Positions 7,651-16,000 of a stretch of 32,524 nt of DNA are shown one piece after another. How positions within the stretch are numbered: position 1 is the first letter of the stretch; every line of letters begins with the position of its first letter. The stretch is taken from the IMG/VR virus record IMGVR_UViG_3300021956_000714, positions 1 through 32,524 of that record; one strand, 5' to 3'. A model generated the notes under the pieces. That model ran no database searches and was not told the origin of the DNA. It saw only the letters and a list, made by a program, of their open reading frames with translations. This stretch comes from a virus. The translations under genes and the position numbers were made by a program.

Positions 7651-7824
7651 ATGCTGAAAAAGATTCTTGGAGAACTCTCGTCCCTTGGCTGGACTCTGGC
7701 TGGAACTGGTTTGGTATTGATTACCCTTAGTGGTCAGACTCAGAAATGGGGAATCTATATGTCTCTTGGAGCACTTGTTATACACGTCATCAGTTTTGTC
7801 CTGCCTTCGGGGGATGACGAATAA
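7651..7824 (+). CDS. Small two-helix membrane protein, 57 aa (possible holin)
   Basis: Below the usual ORF length limit but well supported. The ATG at 7651 is preceded by aagga, and the frame ends with TAA at 7822-7824, overlapping the next ATG by 1 nt. The sequence MLKKILGELSSLGWTL starts a first hydrophobic segment (about residues 12-29), and WGIYMSLGALVIHVISFVLP forms a second; the C-terminus is acidic (SGDDE). Two membrane helices with short charged ends are compatible with a small phage holin or an accessory membrane protein. There is no family-specific motif, so the holin assignment is inference. Confidence 0.65.
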   Translation: MLKKILGELSSLGWTLAGTGLVLITLSGQTQKWGIYMSLGALVIHVISFVLPSGDDE

Positions 7825-8084
7825 TGACTCAAATATATGTAACCCTGATTAGCACATTTGGATTAATCATTGTTGCATACATTGAGCACGGCAGGCGTTC
7901 TTCAAATCGTCGCTGGGAAGAAAATAAAGCGGACCACAACTTTGTGGTAGATAAAATTGAAACAGTTGCAAAGGGGCTTGGCATTTCAATTGACAGAGTT
8001 GAAAAAGGCGTAGAGCGAACGGAAGAAAAATTAGACAATCACATCCGCGACCATGCTCGTGGAGAATTTGAGCCGCAAAGTTAA
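7824..8084 (+). CDS. Single-TM protein with coiled coil, 86 aa (lysis-accessory-like)
   Basis: The N-terminus (about residues 3-20, IYVTLISTFGLIIVAYI) is one membrane helix. It is followed by a basic EHGRRSSNRRWEENKAD stretch and a heptad-like helical region (about 40-80, VDKIETVAKGLGISIDRVEKGVERTEEKLDNHI). This topology is like the small membrane/coiled-coil proteins (for example the DUF2746 type) that accompany holins in actinophages. It overlaps the upstream two-helix protein by 1 nt, so the two probably act as a pair. It could instead be a membrane anchor for a virion or surface component. Confidence 0.65.
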   Translation: MTQIYVTLISTFGLIIVAYIEHGRRSSNRRWEENKADHNFVVDKIETVAKGLGISIDRVEKGVERTEEKLDNHIRDHARGEFEPQS

Positions 8085-8137
8085 CCGCAATGGAAATTTG
8101 CTGATACTATATTTAGCAACTTAGTTCGGAGAAATTA

Positions 8138-8605
8138 ATGGTTGACCCAAATAACTTACTAGACATAGCAAAACGCGAATGCAAAGGTGATGCTACCGTT
8201 GAAGAGCAAGAGTGGTTGCAGGACCCTCAAAATCACCTGGCGTGGTGCCAAGCGCTCACTACTGCACTTTCTGATGCTGAATCATCAATGCAGTTTCATC
8301 ATAACAAGATTAGTTTATTGTCGCAAGAGGCAAAGTATGGCGGTTATGCGCTTGAAAAGTACCTTGAAGAAAAAGAAAAGTATGATTCTTGGCAAAGGAA
8401 AGCACAGCGTTACCGAAATGGTATTAGCCAGCGTTTGACTCAAGTAAAAATTCTTGTTGGAGAAAATGATTCGGTGTCACATACCGATGAAATCGTGCGT
8501 TTAACAAGAGCAATCTATGAACACAAGAAGGCCGCGATGGATGCAGATGCAATCCCAGAGGTTTATGACCAAATCTTGTGGGCAACGGTAAGTCCTCAAA
8601 AATAG
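8138..8605 (+). CDS. Hypothetical coiled-coil protein, 155 aa
   Basis: Not recognised. The protein is soluble, highly charged and mostly helical; residues about 45-105 (from SSMQFHHNKISLL to KAQRYRNGISQRL) look like a coiled coil. A ribosome site (cggagaaatta) precedes the ATG at 8138, and TGATACTAT at 8102-8110 resembles an extended -10 element that could start a transcript here. It ends 3 nt before the GTG of the helicase gene, so it is probably co-transcribed and perhaps translationally coupled with it. A helicase-accessory role is only positional inference. Confidence 0.65.
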   Translation: MVDPNNLLDIAKRECKGDATVEEQEWLQDPQNHLAWCQALTTALSDAESSMQFHHNKISLLSQEAKYGGYALEKYLEEKEKYDSWQRKAQRYRNGISQRLTQVKILVGENDSVSHTDEIVRLTRAIYEHKKAAMDADAIPEVYDQILWATVSPQK

Positions 8606-8608
8606 CGT

Positions 8609-10765
8609 GTGGAAAAAAGTTACTCGCAACTTTCTAAAGCGGTAAGAGCACTTGCCCTTGCTTGTGACGGGGCACAAACTGAAGACGGAATAGGTTTTTC
8701 ACGAGCAGATTCACGAATTGGAACCCAATTAGCACTAATTCCAGATTCGCTATGGACTCCGTCAATTGCCTACAGCGCGTGGTTAATGCTTGCCAAGTAT
8801 TCAAAGCAGTTGAAGACGCACGGGATTATCTATGATGATATAGAAACCCCAAAAAGAGCATCAAATGACCCAGTTGAAGAAATAAAACAACTTATTGGTA
8901 ATCCAGTTCAGCGTAAAATTACAAAAGTTGACAATTATTTTGTTATTCGTTCTGAGTATGACGAGCAAGTTACTGGTGAAATTAAACAAATTCCTAGTGC
9001 AGTATGGAATACTGCGGGAAATGTTTGGTTTGTTCAAGAATCGGCTAAAATAAAACTTGCTGAATTGGCAAGTAAATACAATTTCTCGGTTTCAGACGAA
9101 GCCTTAACACAATTACCAGAAGTAGATATGATTGAAACAGAAAAATCAGTAACTCTTGATAAGCGCGGTCTCGCGGTCATCAAATTTCCATATACAGAAT
9201 CTGCCGTTGTTGATATCAAGGCAATTCCTAATCGCAGGTGGGATGTAAAAAAGAAATATTGGCTCGCACCACTATCAATTTCGGTACTTGAATTCGCAGA
9301 TAAGTACGAATTAGATATTTCTCCGCAATTACGCAAAAATATTCTTGATTTGACTAAGAAATCTGCTGAATTGCTGGAGCAGTCAGCCTCAACGGATGCA
9401 GATATTGAAGTTCCAACGCTAAATGGAAAACTTATGCCATATCAAAGAGCCGCTGTTGCTTATGTATCAAAAGTTGGGCGCTGTTTAATAGCAGACCAGA
9501 TGGGCTTGGGAAAAACAGTAGAAGCGATTGCATCATTGGAGCACAGGAATGCGTTTCCCGCAGTAATTGTTTGCCCAGCATCACTAAAAGAGAACTGGAA
9601 GCGCGAATTTAATAAATGGTTGCCACATAGGACTGTAAATATCGTTTCTGGAAAGACAGATATTACAAGTGCGGACATAAATATTGTCAATTATGACATT
9701 GTTGGAAGATTTGTTGAGCCAATTCTGCATTTGCATTTGATGGGGCTTGTTCTTGATGAATCTCACTACATCAAGACTTCAAAAACCAAAAGAACTCTTG
9801 CTGTAAGAGATATTGCAAAGAGCATTCCGCAATCTGGAACCGTTTTGCTACTTTCTGGTACTCCAGTTACTAACAGGCCAGAAGAATTAGTCAGCCAACT
9901 TGAAGTGATGGGAATGATTGGTCGTTTTGGTGGCAAGTGGGCGTTCTTAAAACGATATACCGATGCAAAGCATAATGGGTTTGGATGGGATACGAAAGGC
10001 GCATCAAACCTCGGCGAACTAAACTTGAAGTTGCGTCAAAACTGCTATATGCGTCGGACAAAAGACGAGGTTCTTACAGAGTTGCCCGCTAAGACACGAA
10101 ATGTTGTTCATATTGAACCATCTGGAGAAGGATGGAAAGAATACAAAAAAGCAGAAAAAGATTTGACTGCTTTTCTTTCTGAAAACGGATACAAAACTTC
10201 TGATTCCGCAGAGCACTTGCGCCGCATAACAGTTCTTAAGAGATTAGCCGCAGATGCAAAGATGGAATCAGTGCTTGAATGGATTGATTCGTTCTTGGAG
10301 TCTTGCGATAGAAAACTAATTGTCTTTGCTCATAATGTTGATGTTGTTGACAAACTTTCTGCACGATATGGAAATCTGCGAGTAAGCGGTCGCGATTCAA
10401 TGGAAGATAGACAGAAATCTGTTGACTCATTCCAGAATGATAAAAAGTCGCGCGTAATTGTTCTTAACCTTCAGGCAGGTGGTGTTGGTCTTACTCTTAC
10501 GGCAGCGTCAGATGTTTGTTTTGTGCAGCAAGGATGGACCCCTGGAGAGCATGACCAAGCAGAAGACCGTGCCCACCGATTGGGGCAAAAAAATAGCGTT
10601 CAGGCTTGGTACTTAATTGGTGTAAATACGATTGACGAAGATATCTATGACCTGATTGAAGCAAAGCGGTCAATTGTTGATGCGGTTACAGAAGGAGATG
10701 AGGTCCAGCAGCAGAGCATTATCAGCGACCTAATGAAACGCTTCTACGGCAAAATTAAGCCATAG
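8609..10765 (+). CDS. SNF2-family helicase/ATPase with two HARP-like repeats (SMARCAL1-like)
   Basis: A 718-residue superfamily 2 motor. Visible motifs are DQMGLGKT (296-303, Walker A), DESH (383-386, Walker B), SGTP (416-419, motif III), and near the C-terminus NLQAGGVGLTLTAA and QAEDRAHRLGQ (motifs V and VI). Upstream of the motor, two similar segments, IKQIPSAVWNTAGNVWFV (about 125-142) and IKAIPNRRWDVKKKYWLA (about 203-220), match the HARP pattern of annealing helicases. An additional N-terminal domain (about 1-80) contains DGIGFSRADSRIGTQLA. The start is GTG at 8609, placed 3 nt after the previous stop. It probably remodels or anneals forked DNA during phage replication or recombination. 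The nearby HIRAN gene could serve it in trans. Confidence 0.9.
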   Translation: MEKSYSQLSKAVRALALACDGAQTEDGIGFSRADSRIGTQLALIPDSLWTPSIAYSAWLMLAKYSKQLKTHGIIYDDIETPKRASNDPVEEIKQLIGNPVQRKITKVDNYFVIRSEYDEQVTGEIKQIPSAVWNTAGNVWFVQESAKIKLAELASKYNFSVSDEALTQLPEVDMIETEKSVTLDKRGLAVIKFPYTESAVVDIKAIPNRRWDVKKKYWLAPLSISVLEFADKYELDISPQLRKNILDLTKKSAELLEQSASTDADIEVPTLNGKLMPYQRAAVAYVSKVGRCLIADQMGLGKTVEAIASLEHRNAFPAVIVCPASLKENWKREFNKWLPHRTVNIVSGKTDITSADINIVNYDIVGRFVEPILHLHLMGLVLDESHYIKTSKTKRTLAVRDIAKSIPQSGTVLLLSGTPVTNRPEELVSQLEVMGMIGRFGGKWAFLKRYTDAKHNGFGWDTKGASNLGELNLKLRQNCYMRRTKDEVLTELPAKTRNVVHIEPSGEGWKEYKKAEKDLTAFLSENGYKTSDSAEHLRRITVLKRLAADAKMESVLEWIDSFLESCDRKLIVFAHNVDVVDKLSARYGNLRVSGRDSMEDRQKSVDSFQNDKKSRVIVLNLQAGGVGLTLTAASDVCFVQQGWTPGEHDQAEDRAHRLGQKNSVQAWYLIGVNTIDEDIYDLIEAKRSIVDAVTEGDEVQQQSIISDLMKRFYGKIKP

Positions 10766-10821
10766 TCGGTATATACACCCTAATTGAGAGAGACTATCTG
10801 CAACCTAGTTAAGGAGCAGAT

Positions 10822-11028
10822 ATGAAAGCAACAACAGCAGCAGACGGTGTAGCAAAGGGTGGCGCAATGGGCGTCGTTGTTTACCTGTGCGACAAGTACA
10901 ACATTGACCCAATGCTTACAGCACTTGCAATGCCTTTGGTGGCAGCAGTTCTAGCAATGGCATCAACAAAGATTGGTGACCCAGCAGTTGCATCATTCTT
11001 CGCAGCAAAGAAAGAAGCAGCAAAATAA
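10822..11028 (+). CDS. Putative holin, 68 aa
   Basis: A small protein with a hydrophobic segment near the N-terminus (about residues 14-24, GAMGVVVYLCD) and a longer one (about 33-48, TALAMPLVAAVLAMAST), and a charged Lys/Ala-rich tail (FFAAKKEAAK). It has a strong aaggag ribosome site before the ATG. It ends in TAATG, overlapping the endolysin start by 1 nt. The size, membrane segments and direct coupling to a peptidoglycan peptidase make holin the best call, although holins have no universal motif. Confidence 0.7.
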   Translation: MKATTAADGVAKGGAMGVVVYLCDKYNIDPMLTALAMPLVAAVLAMASTKIGDPAVASFFAAKKEAAK

Positions 11029-11600
11029 TGTCAAAAGAAAACTGGCCAGTAGTAGAAATTAAGTTCTGCGAACATCTCAAGGGAAAGAAGCCAAGCGAAA
11101 TTACTCCTGCAATGCTCCGCAAACTTTCTTGTGGTGGTCATATGCATCATTGTGCCGCCCGTGCTTTTGAAGCAATGAAGGCAGCCGCTGCAGCAGAAGG
11201 TGTAGTACTAAAACCCACTAGCGACGGCGATACATTCCGCAGTATTGAGACCCAGAAAAAAGGATTCCTTTCTAGGTACACAAAGGATGTAGTGGAAGGT
11301 ACCTCAACCCGCACTTGGAATGGCGAAAAGTGGTATCTAAAGCCTGGCAATGCTCCTTTGGCTGCACCAAACGATGATGCTAAGACATGCTCGCGTCATA
11401 TGCTCGGTCTTGCCATTGACATCGCCAACGCAAACGGCAAGATTCTGAACTGGCTCCTCGCAAACGAGCAGAAGTTCGGGTTCAGCCATGAGGTAGTAAA
11501 CAACCCAGGCGCAGAGCCTTGGCATATCCGTTTTACAGAGGGTCAGGCAATGCCACAAGCAGTGCTGGACTACGAAGCCGCCAATGGTATTCCACAATAA
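11028..11600 (+). CDS. Endolysin: VanY-type (M15) D,D/L,D-carboxypeptidase-like peptidase
   Basis: A 190-residue protein whose C-terminal two-thirds carry the M15 zinc peptidase signature. RSIETQ (71-76) is the substrate-side motif, SRHMLGLAIDI supplies zinc ligands His124 and Asp131, and EPWHIRF supplies Glu163 and His166. The N-terminal part (1-60) has CEHLKGKKPSEITPAML and CGGHMHHCA, a Cys/His cluster that could be a small extra binding domain. It should cleave peptide cross-links or stem peptides of the host wall. It directly follows and overlaps the putative holin, forming a two-gene lysis cassette just upstream of the tail genes. Confidence 0.88.
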   Translation: MSKENWPVVEIKFCEHLKGKKPSEITPAMLRKLSCGGHMHHCAARAFEAMKAAAAAEGVVLKPTSDGDTFRSIETQKKGFLSRYTKDVVEGTSTRTWNGEKWYLKPGNAPLAAPNDDAKTCSRHMLGLAIDIANANGKILNWLLANEQKFGFSHEVVNNPGAEPWHIRFTEGQAMPQAVLDYEAANGIPQ

Positions 11601-11668
11601 CCCTCTCACACTTACCCATAAAAAGATATAAAATAAGCCAGTAGGCATACACCCCAAGGAGTTAGAAA

Positions 11669-12226
11669 ATGGCCGCAGTAAAGTCCACAATTACATTTGA
11701 TGTCCACGATTGCAAGGTTTACCCTGTAACGTCGGACACCGTCGCTGGAATCGTTTATGGTTCAGCAGTTGACGTTCCTGGTATTCAAGAAGTTTCGGTT
11801 GAGCCAAACTTCGTTAACCAAGAACTCAAGGGTGACGGAAAGATTCTTGCTAAAAAAGGCAAGATTGACCGTCTTAACTTCAAGGCAACTTACAGTGAGT
11901 TGAGCCTTGATGTTCTTGCAACCATCTTTGGTGGTTCAGTAGTTTCAGCAGGTTCTGGTTCTTCAGAGACCTCAACCTTGTCGTTTGATGGCCAGAGCCT
12001 TCCATACTTCAAAGTTGAATTCCTCATCAGCGACCTTGAAGCATCGTTGGCAGAACTCGTAATGACCCTCAACAAGTGCCAAGTCACTGGTGGAACCATT
12101 ATGAACTCGTCAACTGACAACTTCGGCAAGCCAGCATTTGACGCAGAAGCAATTCTGCCAATCTATGCTTCTGCTGGATTCGGTTCTGCACAGTTCCGTG
12201 AATCAGCATCAGGTTTGTCAGCCTAA
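11669..12226 (+). CDS. Major tail tube protein
   Basis: A 185-residue protein, mainly beta-rich, without signal or membrane segment. The assignment relies on its general look (VPGIQEVSVEPNFVNQEL, then KATYSELSLDVLATIFGG, then LVMTLNKCQVTGGTI), which matches siphophage tube proteins. It also relies on position: it lies immediately upstream of the frameshifted tail chaperones and the tape measure, the canonical order. A good ribosome site (aaggag) precedes the ATG, and TATAAA at 11627-11632 could be its -10 box with only a weak -35. A strong stem-loop terminator follows the gene, as expected for a highly expressed structural gene. Confidence 0.85.
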   Translation: MAAVKSTITFDVHDCKVYPVTSDTVAGIVYGSAVDVPGIQEVSVEPNFVNQELKGDGKILAKKGKIDRLNFKATYSELSLDVLATIFGGSVVSAGSGSSETSTLSFDGQSLPYFKVEFLISDLEASLAELVMTLNKCQVTGGTIMNSSTDNFGKPAFDAEAILPIYASAGFGSAQFRESASGLSA

Positions 12227-12253
12227 TAACTGATTAAATACACTCCTTGTTGT

Positions 12254-12281
12254 AAACGGCCCCTCTTCGGAGGGGTCGTTT
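12254..12281 (+). terminator. Stem-loop terminator after the tail tube gene
   Basis: A 12-bp stem (AAACGGCCCCTC pairing with GAGGGGTCGTTT, one G-T wobble) closes a TTCG tetraloop at 12266-12269. The C(UUCG)G loop is exceptionally stable. There is no long U-run after it (TGCATTACTG), so it may be a U-poor intrinsic terminator of the sort proposed in Actinobacteria, or an attenuator that lowers expression of the chaperones relative to the tube. Confidence 0.85.
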
Positions 12282-12308
12282 GCATTACTGCTCATAAGTG
12301 TGTATAGT
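12280..12308 (+). promoter_or_regulatory. Promoter for the tail chaperone gene (leaderless)
   Basis: TTGCAT at 12280-12285 and TATAGT at 12303-12308 are separated by exactly 17 nt. The ATG at 12316 is only 7 nt after the -10 hexamer, so transcription should begin on or next to the start codon. No Shine-Dalgarno is present. The same pair of hexamers with the same spacing occurs at 22727-22755. The -35 box abuts the end of the preceding terminator stem. Confidence 0.7.
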
Positions 12309-12315
12309 TACCCCC

Positions 12316-12846
12316 ATGGATTACACACCAATTATTTTAAAAAATAAAGGTATTGCCTCGGAGTTTGCAAAAGTCAAACAAGTTGAACCACAAGTGTGGG
12401 AACGCGAGTATGACGAAGTTGGCGAAACACTAAAAGAGACAGCATTTATTCGCTTTAGCAACAATATTATTTCTGATATTGAAGACCATTGGGGTTCTTT
12501 AGACCAGTGGCAACAAGCACTTGAAGCACGACCAGTTTCAACACTGCGTCAAACACTTTCTTACGCTCTGAAGAAGCCAGTTGAGGCAGTCGGAGAAATG
12601 ATGTTGGAGGGGCAAACGATGCATTATTCAAATGCAGTCGGTGTTGCTTGGGCGCTTGCCAACGGCGTGGACCCTACCGTAGCGAGTCGGATGCTGAAGC
12701 AGAGCGCCGAACTCGCAGAAGAGCAAAAGAGGCTGCTAAACGAGGCAATAAGCCAAAACAATCAGGAGATGGAAAACTCCCCTGGAAAGTCTGGTACACA
12801 ACCTGGAGTCAAACGGGCCGCTCGTACGAAGAGTTCTGGGAGTTAA
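12316..12846 (+). CDS. Tail assembly chaperone (short form)
   Basis: A 176-residue protein between the tail tube and tape measure genes, the standard position for the chaperone equivalent to lambda gpG. The ATG at 12316 (MDYTPIILKNKG) is preferred to the in-frame GTG at 12298, because the promoter's -10 hexamer lies between them and predicts a transcript start at about 12315. The C-terminal part (from about residue 120) is rich in Ala, Glu and Lys and overlaps a second frame used by the frameshift product. It should bind the tape measure during tail assembly and not appear in the virion. Confidence 0.8.
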   Translation: MDYTPIILKNKGIASEFAKVKQVEPQVWEREYDEVGETLKETAFIRFSNNIISDIEDHWGSLDQWQQALEARPVSTLRQTLSYALKKPVEAVGEMMLEGQTMHYSNAVGVAWALANGVDPTVASRMLKQSAELAEEQKRLLNEAISQNNQEMENSPGKSGTQPGVKRAARTKSSGS

Positions 12847-12953
12847 GTCCAGCACAAGTCAGTGCAGTTTTTGAAGGTGCTGGCTATATGAAACAGAAGT
12901 CAAGCACGGACGACATTATGAATTTTGCTCGTTCAATGGGGCTATCTACATAG
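12316..12953 (+). CDS. Tail assembly chaperone, -1 frameshift long form
   Basis: The -1 frame relative to the chaperone is open through the overlap and continues 107 nt past its stop to TAG at 12951-12953. It contains LPWKVWYTTWSQTGRSYEEF and then WELSPAQVSAVFEGAG, which resembles the second chaperone domain of siphophages. If slippage occurs at 12771-12777 the fusion has about 212 residues. There is no plausible independent start with a ribosome site before the conserved-looking part. This gpG/gpGT strategy is nearly universal in long-tailed phages, which makes the fusion likely even though the slip site is imperfect. Confidence 0.75.
12771..12777 (+). other. Candidate -1 frameshift site of the tail chaperone
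   Basis: G GAA AAC lies in the zero frame shortly before the part of the -1 frame that looks conserved. A second candidate, C CAA AAC, is at 12753-12759. Both share the form N NAA AAC, in which the A-site AAC can re-pair over AAA. Neither is a perfect X XXY YYZ heptamer, so the exact site is uncertain. Confidence 0.45.
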
Positions 12954-12982
12954 CATTGTAATTTGCATTTATGCGATAAGCG

Positions 12983-13010
12983 TTTGACATCGTGATGCAA
13001 TGATGTCAAA
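12983..13010 (+). promoter_or_regulatory. Perfect 9-bp inverted repeat overlapping a TTGACA box before the tape measure gene
   Basis: TTTGACATC (12983-12991) and GATGTCAAA (13002-13010) are perfect reverse complements separated by 10 nt. The left arm contains a consensus -35 (TTGACA, 12984-12989). At 17 nt lies CAAAAT (13007-13012), a modest -10, six nt before the ATG at 13019. The element can be read as an operator over a promoter for a leaderless tape measure transcript, or as a hairpin at the 5' side of the gene. Confidence 0.55.
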
Positions 13011-13018
13011 ATTATTTT

Positions 13019-16000
13019 ATGTCTAACGCGGGCGGCTCAGCAATACCACCACTCCATGTGCAGGTAATTATTTCTGCAACTGGTGCTGGCGCTGCTGCTG
13101 GCGCAATGCGCAATACTAATAATGCGCTTAGCGCAATGGCAAGCCAGTTTACTCGTTCGCAGGTGCCAATTCGTCAAATGGGTGATGCCATGCGGCAGAC
13201 CTCATCTCTAATTAACTACACAATGATTATGCCTCTTGCAAGGCTTGGAACAGCCGCAATTCAGGCATCCAGAAACTTTGAAATGTCAATGAAGAAGATT
13301 CAAGGTCTGGTAGGTCTTTCGGCTAAAGAAGTACAGTCATTTGAAAGAGACATTCTCAAAATGGCTGGAAATGTTGCTCGTTCACCACTTGAACTTGCAG
13401 ACGCTATGTACTTCATTTCATCTGCTGGTATTAGAGGTGCTGAAGCAGTTGATGTTCTTAAAGAATCTGCAAAAGCAGCAGCCGCTGGTCTGGGTGAAAC
13501 AAAAGTTATTGCTGACGCTTTAACTTCAGTAATCAACGCATACGGAGAAGGAAACTACAGTGCAGCAAGGGCTGCTGACGTTTTGACCGCTGCTGTAAAA
13601 GAAGGAAAAGTTGAAGCAGACCAGTTAGCCCCATCTCTAGGTAAAGTTCTTCCTATTGCCGCAACATTCGGCGCGACGTTTGAAGATGTTTCTGCTGGAA
13701 TGGCATCTTTGACTCGTACTGGTACCACAGCAGGAACTGCAGCAATTTATTTGCGTCAAGTTATGTCGCAGTTGCTGAAGCCAGCAAAAGCCGCTAAAGA
13801 TGAATTATATGCTGCTGGAACAAGCGCTGAAGAAGTCCGAAAAAATGTTCAAGAGCATGGTTTGCTTGATGCTCTATCAATGTTGAATGCAAAACTTGGT
13901 GGAACAGATGCAACAGTTGCTGTATCTGGACTGACAAAAGTATTCGGTAACGTGCGAGCACTCCAGGCAGTTCTTTCGTTACTCGGTCCAAACCTTGAAG
14001 AAAACAGAAGAATTTTTGAACAAGTAGGAATGTCCGCTGGCGATGCCGCTGAAGCATTTAGGGTTTATACAGAAACAGCAGATTATAAGTTTAAGCAAGC
14101 AATTTCAAGTTCACAGACTGCGCTCATTGGGCTTGGAAATTCATTAATGCCATTCGCTACTGGTTTAATGCAGATGGCATCAGTTTTGACTGGTGCGGTT
14201 GGTGGATTTTTTAGGCTTGCTCAAGGCACAAGTATTTTATCGCGAGGATTCAATGTTCTACTTAAGGTAATTGGGTCTTTTGCTTTTTCAGTATTTGCTG
14301 GTATGAAAATGGCAAACGGGCTATTCAGAACATGGGGTTCAATGGTCCGACTTGGCGGACACCTACAAACAGTGATTCGTGGTATCACGCAGGGCATCCG
14401 TCTTGGTGGACAAGCAGCACAAGCGTCAACACGAGCATTTGGTGGTTTGACAATGACCACACAGCAAGAATCCATGGCGCTTCAAGAATTAACCTTTGCA
14501 GAAAACGCAAATAATCTAACTCAGCGAGAAGCACTACTTATTGGTGCAAGGAATAACGGAAGTCTTGTTGAACGCAGACTTTTGACAATGGCTGCTGCAA
14601 GAGCGAATAATACAATGAGAATCACAACAGACCAGGCAACTGTTGCAATTGCAAATGCTGGAACAGCAACAGCAACATTTGGAATGAAAGTAATGGCATT
14701 CATGCCAGAAATTTTGGGTGCAATGATGTTGATTGCAACACTTGCATCAATGTTTGGAGCATTCGGTAAAAAGAACGAAGGATTAGACAAAACCGTTAAA
14801 CAACTCGGCGATATGAACACCTTCCTTGGTGACGCCGTAAAAATGGACCAGATTGACGTATCGCTTAATCTAAAACAAAACAAACTCAACTTTACTGGTG
14901 GCGCTCTTGATTCAGATACGAAAAAACAAATTGAAGAAGAACTATCTAAAGATGTTCAGAGTGCAGTAGCCGAGATTGGAAAACGTAATCCTGGTTCCGC
15001 AGAAGCGGCAGCATATGCTGCTTCAGTAATCAAGCGAATGACTGGATTGACTGAAGAGTCAAAGAAATCTTTGATGCTTTGGTTCCAAGATTCATTGTCT
15101 GTAACTCCAGGAATGATTGCGCAAGCAGCCGCTGGGATGGCTCCTCTTGGGCAAGAAATGGATAAAGTTGGTCAACTTGTTCAGGCACAGTTTATAACTG
15201 GGTTCCAGAGAGACTTTGGAAGTTTTACACCAACAGGTGGTCCTGCACCTATTACTGAAGATTATTCAAAACTGTTCCAGGAAATGCTCGCTAACACTAA
15301 AACTGATGTTAATGATGTTAACGCAGTTCTGTCAATGCTATTTGACCAAGGCGAAATTGGAGATGTTGGAGCAAAAGGAAGAACAGTAGCAGCAGTTGTA
15401 ACTGGTCTTGGAGATGAACTTAGTACTTCATTCTCACAAACAAAAAATCTAAATACGTTCCTTTATGGTTTGAAAACAATGGATGGTGCTATAAAAGACA
15501 GCACTTTAAGCACTGAACAACAGGGTCAGGCATTTAAGACATTTACGCAAGGTGCTTTTAAAGAAATTAAAGATATCGGAGGCTTGACAAAGGAGGCATC
15601 TGGAAGTTTTGCAGCGATGTTTGGTAATGCAGATAACCAAAAAGGAATTACTGCATTCTTTACAGAACTTGGAGTTGAGGAAGAAACTGCAAAACAAATA
15701 ACAGGTGAACTTGCTGATGGGTACAAAAACCTTGGAGATGCCACTCCGATTGAAGAGTTTGATGTATTCAATAGAGTAATTCAAGACCACATTGATGCTA
15801 CTGCTAATTCAATAAGCGAAACTGATAGACAAAAAATTGCTATTATGGAACTTGCTGATACATTCGGCACTGGTCTTAATCCTGCAATTCAAGCGCTTGC
15901 AGATGAATATGAAATGGCTACTGGAGCCATTAAACATTTTGAAGAAGGACAAAAAGCAGTTCTTGGGTTAGCCAATGATTTTATTGGTTCTCAAGTTAGC

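Noticed and set aside
12298-12315. Upstream GTG start for the tail chaperone
   Set aside because: The -10 hexamer TATAGT lies inside this extension, so the transcript starts at or after about 12315.
12648-12953. Independent gene starting at ATG 12648
   Set aside because: No ribosome site, and its first part is the shifted reading of the chaperone; a -1 frameshift explains it better.
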